Notes under the pieces: generated by a model | What the model saw: only the letters and a program-made list of their open reading frames with translations | Told to the model about the DNA's origin: nothing | Databases searched by the model: none | Source: Desulfomonile tiedjei | GTDB taxonomy: Bacteria; Desulfobacterota; Desulfomonilia; Desulfomonilales; Desulfomonilaceae | DNA: 64,000 nucleotides | Direction of reading: 5' to 3' | NCBI GenBank assembly: GCA_016218715.1 | Contig: JACRDG010000011.1 | Coordinates: 1-64,000, forward strand | Position numbers and translations under genes: made by a program | In this document: positions 1 to 10,754 of the stretch, one piece after another | Position numbering within the stretch: the first letter of the stretch is position 1 | Layout of the letters: every line of letters starts with the position of its first letter

Positions 1-448
1 AGAGACCGGCGAAGGAGACGGGCTCGGTTACAATGTGAATGTTCCGGTTCCCAAGGAGCTTGAAGACGACGACATCATCCACATCTATCGCGAGCTCCTC
101 GGCCCGGTGGTACGAGCGCACCGCCCCGAGCTGATTCTCGTCGCAGCGGGCTTTGATGCTCACTACCGAGATCCCCTCGGCCGAACTCGCCTGACGGAAC
201 AGGCGTACCGCTGGTTGACGCAGATCGTTCTCCAGTTGAGCGAGTCTGTCAGAAGCGCACCGATACTGTTGGCACTGGAAGGAGGGTACGACAACCGGGC
301 ACTCGCAGCGAGCGTTCGGGAAGTCCTCCGAGTGCTCACCGTTGAGGGACGTCGGGAGCGCGTCCCATCCGCCAGAACCAAAAGGGGCCGGGAGGTCGTG
401 GAAAAGGTACGCCAGGTGCATCGCAAGTACGGGGTCTGGGTCGGTTGA
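1..448 (+). CDS. Histone deacetylase family protein, C-terminal part (5' end outside the window)
   Basis: Only the last ~148 codons are present; the frame is open from base 2. The fragment begins GEGDGLGYNVNVP, the glycine-rich segment before the C-terminal third of class II histone-deacetylase-like hydrolases. It also has AAGFDAHYRDPLG, which holds the second Zn-ligand aspartate of the family, and LEGGYD with the family glycines and tyrosine near the active site. Bacterial members (AcuC, acetylpolyamine amidohydrolase) remove acyl groups from lysine or polyamines in the cytoplasm. The substrate cannot be told from the fragment. The next gene, gyrA, starts 290 bases downstream on the same strand. 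That gap shows no clear terminator. Confidence 0.88.
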   Translation, partial: ETGEGDGLGYNVNVPVPKELEDDDIIHIYRELLGPVVRAHRPELILVAAGFDAHYRDPLGRTRLTEQAYRWLTQIVLQLSESVRSAPILLALEGGYDNRALAASVREVLRVLTVEGRRERVPSARTKRGREVVEKVRQVHRKYGVWVG

Positions 449-738
449 CCGGTTCACCCGACGTGTTCACCAATGCCAAGGGCGAACCTTATCATGTTCC
501 GAAGGCCCGGGCCAAGGTTGAATCGTTTGGCTGAAAGTGGTAATGTGTGCGGTGCCTTGGGATTTCAAGGCATTACCTTCGCATGAACTGACGTTCAACG
601 GACTCGGCACTCGGGTCGCTATGCGGGTTCGGTGAGGTAACCGTCCATCGGGGTAAACGCTGGCCCCCAAGATGACGATGGGGCATGATGACCCGGTGAG
701 CCGCTCACCGGACAACTCTACGCGGAAGGAAAAGCCGG

Positions 739-3238
<2,500 letters not shown>

Positions 3239-3255
<17 letters not shown>

Positions 3256-3667
3256 AAAGGGGTGGCGATTCCTCGATCACATAGCGGACATCCGTATGGA
3301 AGCGTCGGGGAGGGACCTCACGGAGCTTTTCCTGCACGCTGCCGAGGGCCTCACGGAGCTTCTCGGCGCGGGTGAGCACTTGGCCGCCGAGAAGGAAGTT
3401 GAGCTAGCCCTGGAAGCCGGTTCTGCGGAAGAACTCCTCGTGGACTGGCTACGGGAGATTCATTTCGCCAACACAACCCGCGGATTGGTTCTGGCTCGAG
3501 CCCACATCCAGCAGATCTCCGACACCAGCCTGAAAGCCCGCCTCTTATTTGCAGTCCGGCCTCCGGAAGAAGCCCCCGACATCGACATTAAGGGGGTGAC
3601 CTACCACGGGCTCGTCGTCGAAAAGACAGACCGGCGATATCTTGCCAGGGTGATCTTTGATATCTGA
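3239..3667 (+). CDS. Archease-family protein
   Basis: A 142-aa protein of the archease family: FLDHIADIRMEASG near the N terminus, the segment SAEELLVDWLREIHF in the middle and VTYHGLVVEK plus a hydrophobic end at the C terminus. Archease is known to help the RNA ligase RtcB by promoting its guanylylation and multiple turnover. It binds metal through acidic residues, including the Asp of DHIAD. An rtcB gene lies only one gene downstream (4638), which supports that role here. The ATG at 3239 overlaps the gyrA end, and its own 3' end overlaps the first candidate start of the PAP2 gene. Length is normal for the family. Confidence 0.9.
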
Positions 3668-4472
3668 ACCAAGTTCCATGCCGGCAAATCAGATAGGCGA
3701 GGGCGGCGTATCGTTCGATGTGCCATTAGCCGCCGTTGTATTACTCGCACTCCTGGCCGTACCGACCTCCATTTTCGATCCAACCTTGTTTCGGCTGCTC
3801 AACGAAACCCACTCTCCGCTGACGGATCCGATCTGGCTTTCGCTTACGACGCTGGGGGACGGGTTGGTGCTGGGCCTCCTTGCCGGCGCGTTTCTCGTAA
3901 AGAACCCCCGGATCACCGTGCTGGGGGTTGTGCTGCTGGTGGGTGGGAGTGCCGTGGTGCACGTCATCAAACCTCTCGTTCATGCCCCGAGACCTGCTGC
4001 GGTCATGGAAGCGGTGCACGTCGTGGGGCCGCTGCTCCGATCGGGGTCGTTCCCGTCCGGGCATGCTGCTGCGGCCGTCGCTTTTGCGGTTGCCGTGGCC
4101 CACTATTCCCGCTCGCGGACGGCTGCGGTTGGCACCATTGCCTTTGCTGTGCTGGTGGGCCTTTCGCGGATCTTTGTGGGAGCGCATTTCCCGTTGGACG
4201 TACTCGCGGGATCGATCTGCGCCCTGTTGGTATTCCTGCTCGTCAGGCGTTTCTTGCTGCCGAGTCTGGAACGACGGATCCCCGATCGACCGAACTTCTC
4301 CAGCCGAAGGTTCCGGATCGCCCTTGGCTTCGAGTCCCTCCTGGCGCTTTACACCATCCTGGTGCACGGTCCGCGGTTCGCAGAGTTCCCTTTGGTTGCC
4401 GAGCTCGCCGGTGCGGGCGTGCTGCTCGTTGTGGTGTACTCGTGGGGAGCACGCTGCTTCGCGGCCGAATGA
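3657..4472 (+). CDS. PAP2-family membrane phosphatase
   Basis: A 271-aa integral membrane protein with about six hydrophobic segments. It has the three PAP2 (type 2 phosphatidic acid phosphatase) motifs in order: KPLVHAPRP, SFPSGHA and SRIFVGAHFPLDV. The two histidines and the Asp of the last motif form the known acid-phosphatase active site facing the periplasm. Likely substrates are undecaprenyl pyrophosphate or lipid phosphates; sequence alone does not choose. Two starts are possible: TTG at 3657, overlapping the archease stop, and ATG at 3678. Neither has a good ribosome site, so translational coupling is likely. It sits between archease and rtcB with no obvious RNA-repair role. Confidence 0.88.
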   Translation: MISEPSSMPANQIGEGGVSFDVPLAAVVLLALLAVPTSIFDPTLFRLLNETHSPLTDPIWLSLTTLGDGLVLGLLAGAFLVKNPRITVLGVVLLVGGSAVVHVIKPLVHAPRPAAVMEAVHVVGPLLRSGSFPSGHAAAAVAFAVAVAHYSRSRTAAVGTIAFAVLVGLSRIFVGAHFPLDVLAGSICALLVFLLVRRFLLPSLERRIPDRPNFSSRRFRIALGFESLLALYTILVHGPRFAEFPLVAELAGAGVLLVVVYSWGARCFAAE

Positions 4473-4637
4473 CTCGCAGTGGTGCCTCACCCCGACAAGA
4501 AAACAATCCTTTGCAGACGCCTCATACTGCCTTATTCTATTCTAGAAGTCTGGTCCCTGAGAGCTGAATGGTAAACGGCTTTCCGGGGTCCAGGATTCCT
4601 TGCCTGTATAAGGACCCCCACTACAGGAGGCGCCGCG

Positions 4638-6092
4638 ATGTCTCGCTCAAGACCCTTCAAACTCGTCCAGATTGATGACGTACGGTGGGAAATCCCGAAG
4701 ACCGGGGGAATGCGCGTTCCCGGCCTCATCTTCGCGAACGCAGAGCTCCTTCGCGGGGTGCAGAACGACGACAGCGCGGATCAGGTCTATAACGTGGCGC
4801 ATCTGCCGGGGATCGTCGGGCGGTCTCTCGCCATGCCGGACGTGCATTCCGGCTACGGATTCCCCATTGGTGGGGTTGCCGCGTTCGATCTCGACGAGGG
4901 GGTCATCAGTCCTGGCGGCGTGGGATACGACATCAACTGCGGGGTGCGACTCGCTCTGACTGCGCTCGACCGCGACCAGGTCGTCCCGCACATCAAAGGG
5001 TTGGTGGATGCGCTCTTCGCACATGTCCCCACTGGCCTGGGCTCGCGCGGGGGCATACGGCTCAATCGCAAGGAAATGGCCGCGGTGCTGACAAAGGGAG
5101 CGGCATGGGCCATCGAGCAGGGGATGGGGGAGGAGTCCGATCTCGACCGGATTGAGAACCACGGCAGGATCACTGGAGCGGACCCCGGCGTGATCAGCGA
5201 CCGGGCGTACGAGCGAGGGAAAGATCAGCTCGGCACCCTCGGCTCGGGAAACCATTTCGTAGAGATCGGGTTTATCGAGGAGATCTTCGACGAGGAAACT
5301 GCCCGGCAATGGGGCATTTTCCCGAACCAGGTGACCCTGATGATCCACACCGGCTCCCGGGGCTTTGGACACCAGGTATGTGACGATTTTCTCGCGCGGA
5401 TGGTCAAGGGCGCGGCCAAGATGGGAATCGAACTTCCCGATCGGCAGCTCGCCTGTGCGCGGCTGGGCACAGACCTCGCGGACGAATACCTGGCTGCAAT
5501 GTCGTCTGCGGCGAATTTCGCGTTCGCGAATCGGCAGATCATGATGCATCTCGTGCGGACCACGTGGGAAAAGACGATGAAGCTGTCACCCCGGGAACTC
5601 CAGTTTCGGCTCCTGTACGACGTTTGCCACAACATAGCCAAGTTCGAAACCCACGAAGTGGACGGTGAATCGAGGAAATTGTGCGTGCATCGCAAGGGCG
5701 CGACCCGGGCGTTCCCGAAGAACCATCCGGAGCTGGCCCCAGCGTATCGGATCACCGGTCAGCCGGTGCTGATCCCGGGAGACATGGGACGGGCTTCGTA
5801 CGTGCTCGCGGGCGACCCGGGCTCAATGAAAGAGACGTTCGGTTCGGCCTGCCACGGCGCGGGCCGTGAAATGTCCCGGCATGAGGCGCTCCGCCGGACC
5901 AAGGGGAGGGCCATCGAGCGTGAATTGCAGGACCAACGGCAGGTCTACCCGAGGGCCGCGGGGAGGAAGACGCTTCGAGAAGAATTTCCCAACGCGTACA
6001 AGGACGTGGGCCTCGTGGTGGACGTGGTCCAGCGCGCGGGCCTCGCACGGAAAATCGCCAGGATCCGGCCCATAGGAGTGACCAAGGGGTGA
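4638..6092 (+). CDS. rtcB: RNA-splicing ligase RtcB
   Basis: A 484-aa GTP- and Mn-dependent ligase that joins 2',3'-cyclic phosphate (or 3'-phosphate) and 5'-OH RNA ends. All expected active-site residues are visible: Cys101 in GYDINCGVRL, His206 in GSGNHFVEI, His237 in HTGSRGFGHQV, His331 in YDVCHNIAKFE and His406 in GSACHGAGR, which corresponds to the guanylylated histidine of characterised RtcB. The ATG follows AGGAGG about 9 bases upstream. No RtcR-type sigma-54 activator or sigma-54 promoter was found next to it, unlike the enterobacterial rtcBA operon. Archease is encoded two genes upstream on the same strand, so this is the bacterial RtcB plus archease pairing. Confidence 0.96.
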   Translation: MSRSRPFKLVQIDDVRWEIPKTGGMRVPGLIFANAELLRGVQNDDSADQVYNVAHLPGIVGRSLAMPDVHSGYGFPIGGVAAFDLDEGVISPGGVGYDINCGVRLALTALDRDQVVPHIKGLVDALFAHVPTGLGSRGGIRLNRKEMAAVLTKGAAWAIEQGMGEESDLDRIENHGRITGADPGVISDRAYERGKDQLGTLGSGNHFVEIGFIEEIFDEETARQWGIFPNQVTLMIHTGSRGFGHQVCDDFLARMVKGAAKMGIELPDRQLACARLGTDLADEYLAAMSSAANFAFANRQIMMHLVRTTWEKTMKLSPRELQFRLLYDVCHNIAKFETHEVDGESRKLCVHRKGATRAFPKNHPELAPAYRITGQPVLIPGDMGRASYVLAGDPGSMKETFGSACHGAGREMSRHEALRRTKGRAIERELQDQRQVYPRAAGRKTLREEFPNAYKDVGLVVDVVQRAGLARKIARIRPIGVTKG

Positions 6093-6115
6093 AAGGGACA
6101 AATTCCACAAAACCA

Positions 6116-6145
6116 TTGACCAGTTAGACTCTTCAGTGATATAAT
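6116..6145 (+). promoter_or_regulatory. Sigma-70-type promoter with overlapping inverted repeat
   Basis: TTGACC at 6116-6121 and TATAAT at 6140-6145 with an 18-base spacer, about 80 bases before the secreted proline-rich protein. The -10 box lies inside the inverted repeat AGTGAT-ATA-ATCACT (6135-6149), which could be an operator. Confidence 0.7.
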
Positions 6146-6224
6146 CACTCGAAACATGTGTCCAAATGCAGGGTGAGGAACCTGGTGTCCCGTGGGGTTT
6201 TGGACGAGGCAAAAGGAGTGTGTC

Positions 6225-6803
6225 ATGAAACGCTTTATACTCTTGGGCCTGCTGTGCGTGGTCTTCGCTGTTCCCGTTCACGCGGCGGAGATCTTCTGGG
6301 ATGGAAATCCTCCGCCTGACGCAGAGATTACCGACAAGGATTTCACTTTCAAGTATCCCGACCCCATACGCGACAAGGACCCATCTCAGCCTGAAATTTA
6401 CGATTCGGGAGAGTTGCCGGACCTCGGCCCCGGGTTGGATGAGGCCGAACGCCAACCCGCGCCCGCACCAAGAGAACCAAGGACTATCGAGCGCCCGCGT
6501 TCCCCTGAACCGCCCACGGTGGCACCGGCCCCGAGACGACGACCCGCAACCGTGGAGCCTCGTCGCGGGCAAGGAGAAGGGAACAGCCTCGAGAAAGATC
6601 TGCAGCGAATAAAGCCCTCGGTGGAACAGCCGGTGGTCAACCCGAAGAGTGACTTCCCTTCTGTCGACACCAAACCGGGTAGCCCCGTTCCGGTGACCGG
6701 CCAGGACGAACCGAAGGCCGAGCCCAAGAAGCTCCCCTGGGGAAAAGACGAACCGCCGACAGCCGAACCACAGACCAAGTTCCCATGGGGTCAGAAGAAG
6801 TAA
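6225..6803 (+). CDS. Secreted proline-rich hypothetical protein
   Basis: A 192-aa protein not recognised as a named family. Residues 1-22 (MKRFILLGLLCVVFAVPVHA) form a clear Sec signal peptide ending in AHA-type spacing, VHA before AEIFW. The rest is hydrophilic, rich in Pro, Glu and Lys and probably disordered. The C terminus has two copies of a short motif, KLPWGKDEPP and KFPWGQKK, ending the protein. The ATG follows AAAAGGAG. It has its own strong promoter with a palindrome over the -10 box, and a hairpin follows the stop. A periplasmic or envelope-associated role is likely from export alone; no enzymatic motif is visible. Confidence 0.75.
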   Translation: MKRFILLGLLCVVFAVPVHAAEIFWDGNPPPDAEITDKDFTFKYPDPIRDKDPSQPEIYDSGELPDLGPGLDEAERQPAPAPREPRTIERPRSPEPPTVAPAPRRRPATVEPRRGQGEGNSLEKDLQRIKPSVEQPVVNPKSDFPSVDTKPGSPVPVTGQDEPKAEPKKLPWGKDEPPTAEPQTKFPWGQKK

Positions 6804-6833
6804 TCGAGCGACGACTCCTGGCGAAGTGAGGGT

Positions 6834-6860
6834 GCGGCCGCTGGGTTGGCGGCCGCCCGC
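6834..6860. terminator. Hairpin between convergent genes
   Basis: Two copies of GCGGCCGC (6834-6841 and 6849-6856) form an 8-bp stem with a 7-base loop, lying between the ends of the + gene at 6803 and the - gene at 6860. The following T-rich tract (TATTCTTT) is weak, so termination is inferred from position. Confidence 0.5.
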
Positions 6861-7579
6861 TATTCTTTCCTTGCGCCGAGCGAGATCTTGAGATCCTTCT
6901 GCAGCCTCATCAGAGCCACTTCAATATTGTAGTCCCTGATATTGAGGCCCTTGGAGATCGCCACGATTTCGCCGTCCTCTACGCCGATCTCCATGGCCAT
7001 GATCTCCTTCGCCTGCTGAAGCCCTGCCAGATTCACGGGGAATCCGGACCAGAGGTTCCACGACCTGAAATAGACCACCCAGTGGAGCTTCCCTTCCATG
7101 ATCCGCGTGTCCACCAGCCTCAAGCATGGGCTCGATCCGTCCTCGTGGTCGTAGAAGAAAAGGTCCTCCGGCCGTCCCACTTCCATACACATCCGGTTGG
7201 TACGAGGCCCGTGCTTCTTGTAGTAATCGATCACGTACTGCCAGGCGACCTGAAGTCGCTCGCCGTACGTATAGTGCTCGTTGGGGGCCCGTTGAGCGGA
7301 CAGGAGATACGGCATGTACTCCGCGAGGTATTTCTCGTCAGCCACCGGCGGAAGGTTCAGGTGCTCCGGAACCTGAGGGAGCAGCGGCCGCACCCCCGGT
7401 TGCCTGATATGGATCATCGCCATGTCGAATTCGATGCGGTCCGCGCCGGGATTTGAGCCGGTATCCACCGTGTAGCGTCGCGCTGCGCCGTCCGGTTTGC
7501 GCGACTCATCGACAAGGGTGTACAGACACTGAAACCATGCGTCCGGTATGGTGGTCGCCTCAATCAGTATGGGCTTCAT
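6860..7579 (-). CDS. Thymidylate synthase-like protein (archaeal-type, divergent)
   Basis: A 239-aa protein with the thymidylate-synthase fold signature. SSPCLRL has the nucleophile-type Cys152, followed by VVYFRSWNLWSGFPVNLAGL, matching the RSxD...N segment that binds dUMP phosphate and base (Arg172, Ser173, Asn183). Canonical ThyA has Asp after RSC, whereas here it is Asn175. The C-terminal HxY pair that holds the dUMP ribose reads NIR here. Short length resembles archaeal/methanogen enzymes rather than E. coli ThyA. The ATG at 7579 follows GGAGGAATACT. It may methylate or hydroxymethylate a pyrimidine nucleotide, but a dTMP-forming role is not certain given the replacements. Confidence 0.72.
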   Translation of the reverse strand: MKPILIEATTIPDAWFQCLYTLVDESRKPDGAARRYTVDTGSNPGADRIEFDMAMIHIRQPGVRPLLPQVPEHLNLPPVADEKYLAEYMPYLLSAQRAPNEHYTYGERLQVAWQYVIDYYKKHGPRTNRMCMEVGRPEDLFFYDHEDGSSPCLRLVDTRIMEGKLHWVVYFRSWNLWSGFPVNLAGLQQAKEIMAMEIGVEDGEIVAISKGLNIRDYNIEVALMRLQKDLKISLGARKE

Positions 7580-7802
7580 AGTATTCCTCCGTGTGCCCTC
7601 CATGGGGCTGCTCCGGGGATGGGTGTCGGTCACACGCGGAGCCCCCGAGAGTGCTATGACGGGCGGGCGAGTCATTCATCCCCCCGCAGTCGACACCCCG
7701 GCGGCTGATCGCTCGTGTACGGTCGCTCGTGGGCCGGTGGCTATAGCCTATAACCGATTCGAGCGAACTTGGCCACCCCTTTGGCAAATCGCGTCCCGAT
7801 CC

Positions 7803-7831
7803 TTGGACCCCGAGCGAAAATCTGATATAAG
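7803..7831 (+). promoter_or_regulatory. Candidate sigma-70 promoter for the DUF2062 gene
   Basis: TTGGAC (7803-7808) and TATAAG (7826-7831) with a 17-base spacer, 38 bases before the ATG at 7869. The -10 box matches 5 of 6 consensus bases; the -35 box is weak. Confidence 0.5.
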
Positions 7832-7868
7832 TGGCCCGGTTGGCAGCAACTCGGGTGAGGCGCCTCGG

Positions 7869-8633
7869 ATGTGGACAGAGGCGCCCTCTGTTTTTGCGTG
7901 GTATGCGCGGGGCGCCGAGACGCTCGCGTCTGCAGGCCCGGGCCACACGGTAAAGCTGCCGGCGAGATGGACAGATGATGAGGCTATTTTGACACCTCTT
8001 CCGGAACCTCTTCCGTCCGACACGGAGACCGAGAAGCCTTCGAGATTGGGCTTGCTGAGCGGTCTGGCAGCATTATCTCGGAAGTACTTCGTGGATCCCT
8101 TCGTGTCCCCGGCAAACCCGCCCTGGTTCGATGCACGAGGGGTTGCGGTAGGTTTATTCATCGGATTGGGCGTGCCGCTCGGTGTGCAGATGGTCGCCCT
8201 CGGGTTGCTTCGTCTCTTCGTCGGGTTTAACACAGCGATGGCATTTGCCTTCACCTGGGTCAACAACCCGATTTCCGTGATCCCGATGTATTACGGGTAT
8301 TACTATCTTGGATCGACGATCCTGGGCAAGTCCGTCTCCCTCAGCGCGGAATCATTCCAGGCCATGCTGAAACCGATGCTCCACGCAGCTTATTTCTGGG
8401 AGGCCTTTTCTTCGTTTCTCTACCTCGGATGGGACCTTGTGCTGCGCTGGTCCCTCGGCGCGGTGATCGCAGCCGCCACGTGCAGTATCCTCGGCTATAT
8501 AGTCTCTTACAATGTGCAGAAGGCGCGGTGTGCGCGTAGGGCTCGACAGATTGGCATCAACTATTCCCAGCTTCTTCGCGACCTCGAGAAGAAGACGCGA
8601 GGGACCGACGGGGCCGTGCGACAAGCGAAGTGA
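7869..8633 (+). CDS. DUF2062 domain membrane protein
   Basis: A 254-aa protein. Residues from about 75 to 215 match the DUF2062 pattern: DPFVSPANPPWFDARGVAVG followed by hydrophobic helices, the segment TWVNNPISVIPMYYGYYYLG, and a final membrane helix before a basic tail. DUF2062 proteins are small inner-membrane proteins of unknown biochemical role, often near glycosyltransferase or envelope genes. ATG 7869 is chosen because it follows GGTGAGG and a promoter lies at 7803-7831. The open frame extends upstream to 7548, but that part overlaps the promoter and looks non-coding. The gene converges with the outer-membrane-like gene. Confidence 0.75.
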   Translation: MWTEAPSVFAWYARGAETLASAGPGHTVKLPARWTDDEAILTPLPEPLPSDTETEKPSRLGLLSGLAALSRKYFVDPFVSPANPPWFDARGVAVGLFIGLGVPLGVQMVALGLLRLFVGFNTAMAFAFTWVNNPISVIPMYYGYYYLGSTILGKSVSLSAESFQAMLKPMLHAAYFWEAFSSFLYLGWDLVLRWSLGAVIAAATCSILGYIVSYNVQKARCARRARQIGINYSQLLRDLEKKTRGTDGAVRQAK

Positions 8634-8642
8634 CACCGGTGG

Positions 8643-8683
8643 AGGCTGCTCACGTCACCGAGAGACGTCACGAGTGGCAGCCT
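8643..8683. terminator. Hairpin between convergent genes
   Basis: AGGCTGC (8643-8649) pairs with GCAGCCT (8677-8683), and the interior can extend the stem (CTC-ACGTC with GACGT-CAC-GAG). It fills the 56-base gap between two convergent genes. There is no U tract, so factor-independent termination is uncertain. Confidence 0.4.
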
Positions 8684-8689
8684 GGTCGG

Positions 8690-9760
8690 TCAGAAAGACC
8701 ATACCGCGGACAGGCCTCCGCCCAGCACGTGTCTGGTGTAACTAGCAGTGTTTTCCTGGGCTTCCGAGCCCTGGAATGGCGGAAATGGCAGCGTTTGCTC
8801 CCGGACGTTGTGACTCCACTGACCCTCGCCCTTGAGGCTCAGCCAGCTGGCTTTTCCCCACAGCCCAATCGTCAAGGTAGGAAGCACGGTCCAATCGTAT
8901 TGAAGATTCCCTTCCAGAAAGAGCGCAGGCCTATTCACCCGGTACAGAAGACCCTCCGAGTCAAGAAACTCGGCGACAACAATTGGCGGGAAAGGACCGA
9001 TCTGGGTTAACAAGGTCAGATCAAAAAGGAGCGCAGCAGGAACCTGGAATTCGACCGATGCAAACGGGCTTCCTATCAGAGACCCCCGGTAACCAGGGCC
9101 AACAACCTCAAACCCTACATGCGGAACCCAGAGCGTGGACATAAGATCACTGTAGTACCTCTGGTGCCTGATAAAGGTGTTTGTGGGATCTGGTGGAAAA
9201 AGAAGCCCTGAATCATCAAAGCTCAGCGCCTGGCCGTTGTCCGTCCGGGGATCGCCGAGGTTGAGTGTCAGGTGGTCCCGTCTGAGCCCCAACTTGATCG
9301 CACAATCGTTTCGCAGCCTGTACCTGACTTGTCCGTCAAGAGCCCAACACTGCAGTTGGGATCCGTTCCACTTGACTCCTTGCAGCCCTCCTTCCTCAAA
9401 CTCCTCTCTTTCGTACACCGTTATGTTTCTCTTGGCATTTGCCTGCCCTTCTATGGCGAGACCCAGGCCCGAAGGAAACTCCAGCGCTGCGCCAAGGGAA
9501 CCCACCCACAGATTGGCGTCTCTGAATTTCAGATCGAGCGTATTCGGCCAATTCAGGATATTCGACCAAGCCGGCAAATTGAAATTGAGTGCCAGTTTTT
9601 CATAGCCAATCTGAACGTGCGGGACGATGCGGACTCCGGCGAAAATCGAAGACTCCGGAACCAGGATAGACGGTGCACCCTGGGCCGGCGCTTGGCCGGT
9701 AACGGCAAGTATGATGACAAGCGGCAGACCCCAGACCAGTACTGTCCTGATGGTTTTCAC
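8690..9760 (-). CDS. Putative outer-membrane beta-barrel protein
   Basis: A 356-aa protein with a Sec signal peptide (about residues 1-26, ending GQAPAQG). The mature part is made of alternating hydrophobic/hydrophilic stretches with many aromatic residues, and the chain ends in Phe (GLSAVWSF), the usual C-terminal signature recognised by the BAM machinery. No specific porin family was recognised. The start is GTG at 9760 with GGGAGG upstream. The gene stands alone on - between a convergent membrane gene and the nth terminator. Likely located in the outer membrane; substrate unknown. Confidence 0.65.
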   Translation of the reverse strand: MKTIRTVLVWGLPLVIILAVTGQAPAQGAPSILVPESSIFAGVRIVPHVQIGYEKLALNFNLPAWSNILNWPNTLDLKFRDANLWVGSLGAALEFPSGLGLAIEGQANAKRNITVYEREEFEEGGLQGVKWNGSQLQCWALDGQVRYRLRNDCAIKLGLRRDHLTLNLGDPRTDNGQALSFDDSGLLFPPDPTNTFIRHQRYYSDLMSTLWVPHVGFEVVGPGYRGSLIGSPFASVEFQVPAALLFDLTLLTQIGPFPPIVVAEFLDSEGLLYRVNRPALFLEGNLQYDWTVLPTLTIGLWGKASWLSLKGEGQWSHNVREQTLPFPPFQGSEAQENTASYTRHVLGGGLSAVWSF

Positions 9761-9993
9761 GGACCCTGACCTCCCTCACAAATGAACCGTCACCAAAAAC
9801 GTGCGGTGCCCTTGCCATCCTGGCGGCTTCGCGATTGAGCGCCGGTGCAGCAGTCTCTCCCAAAACCTCAAATGCCTGCGGCAATATACCCACGGGCACG
9901 TTTGACACTTACATGGCTTGAAACGCAGCCTTTTTATGCATGCTTGAACATACTACTCTGTTCGTCCAGCTGTCAAGCGTTATCATAGTAACA

Positions 9994-10041
9994 AAAGAGA
10001 CAGGTGAGCACCCGGAACCCCAGGGGATTACCTGTCTCTTT
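9994..10041 (-). terminator. Terminator downstream of nth
   Basis: A perfect 12-bp inverted repeat, AAAGAGACAGGT (9994-10005) and ACCTGTCTCTTT (10030-10041), lies about 40 bases past the nth stop. On the - strand the stem ends in CTCTTTTGTT, a short U tract. It probably ends the trpS-nth transcript. Confidence 0.7.
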
Positions 10042-10082
10042 CGTCACTCTTTGGACGGCTACTTGGTATGCGGATTTGCGGC

Positions 10083-10754
10083 TCAGCGGTGCGTGGTAAC
10101 CCCGACCTGTTTGCAGTAAGGCCGTATCGCGCATTTCGAGCAGAACGGCGAAATCGGCCGGCAGATGTTTTGCCCCCAGGTGACGAGGAGGTCGTTGAAC
10201 TCGATCCAGTATTCCGCGGGCAGCTTGGCTCGCAGGGCCATTTCGGTCTGTTCCGGCGTCTTGGTCTCCACGTATCCCAGCCGATTGCTCACGCGGTGCA
10301 CGTGCGTGTCCACGCAGATTCCCAGCTTGCCAAACCCGAGCGTAACCACCAGATTGGCGGTTTTTCTCCCCACGCCTTTGAGGGTCAGCAACGCGTCCAG
10401 GTCATCCGGGACCTTTCCGCCGAAGCGGTGCACCAGATCGTTGCAGATGTGAATAAGCGTCTTTGCCTTGGTTTTGTAGAATCCCACGGGGAAGATCAGC
10501 TTGGCAATTTCATCCTCAGAGAGCGATCGGATCGCGTCAGGGGTCCGCGCTCGTGCCAAGAGTTTGAGAGCGGCTTCTCGAGTCACCTGGTCTTTGGTGC
10601 GCAGCGACAGAACCGTGCTGATGAGCACATCAAACGGGTCGCGTCTCCGCCGCGATATTTCAGTAACGATGGGGACCTCGAGGCTCCGAACCTCGTCCCT
10701 GAGGATGGTCACGATCTTCGTTATGTCTGTTTCGCCGGACTTGGGGGAGGGCAT
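10083..10754 (-). CDS. nth: Endonuclease III
   Basis: A 223-aa DNA glycosylase/AP lyase of base-excision repair that removes oxidised pyrimidines. The helix-hairpin-helix LKGVGRKTANLVV carries the catalytic Lys131, and the catalytic Asp149 is in CVDTHVHRVSNRL. The C-terminal [4Fe-4S] cluster cysteines are Cys198, Cys205, Cys208 and Cys214, with the family spacing C-x6-C-x2-C-x5-C. The ATG at 10754 shares one base with the trpS stop (TGATG), so the two genes are translationally coupled. Length is normal. Confidence 0.95.
   Translation of the reverse strand: MPSPKSGETDITKIVTILRDEVRSLEVPIVTEISRRRRDPFDVLISTVLSLRTKDQVTREAALKLLARARTPDAIRSLSEDEIAKLIFPVGFYKTKAKTLIHICNDLVHRFGGKVPDDLDALLTLKGVGRKTANLVVTLGFGKLGICVDTHVHRVSNRLGYVETKTPEQTEMALRAKLPAEYWIEFNDLLVTWGQNICRPISPFCSKCAIRPYCKQVGVTTHR

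Noticed and set aside
4110-4160. TGGCACC...TTTGCT, sigma-54-like boxes
   Set aside because: The spacing between the GG and GC elements is wrong, and the site lies inside the PAP2 gene.
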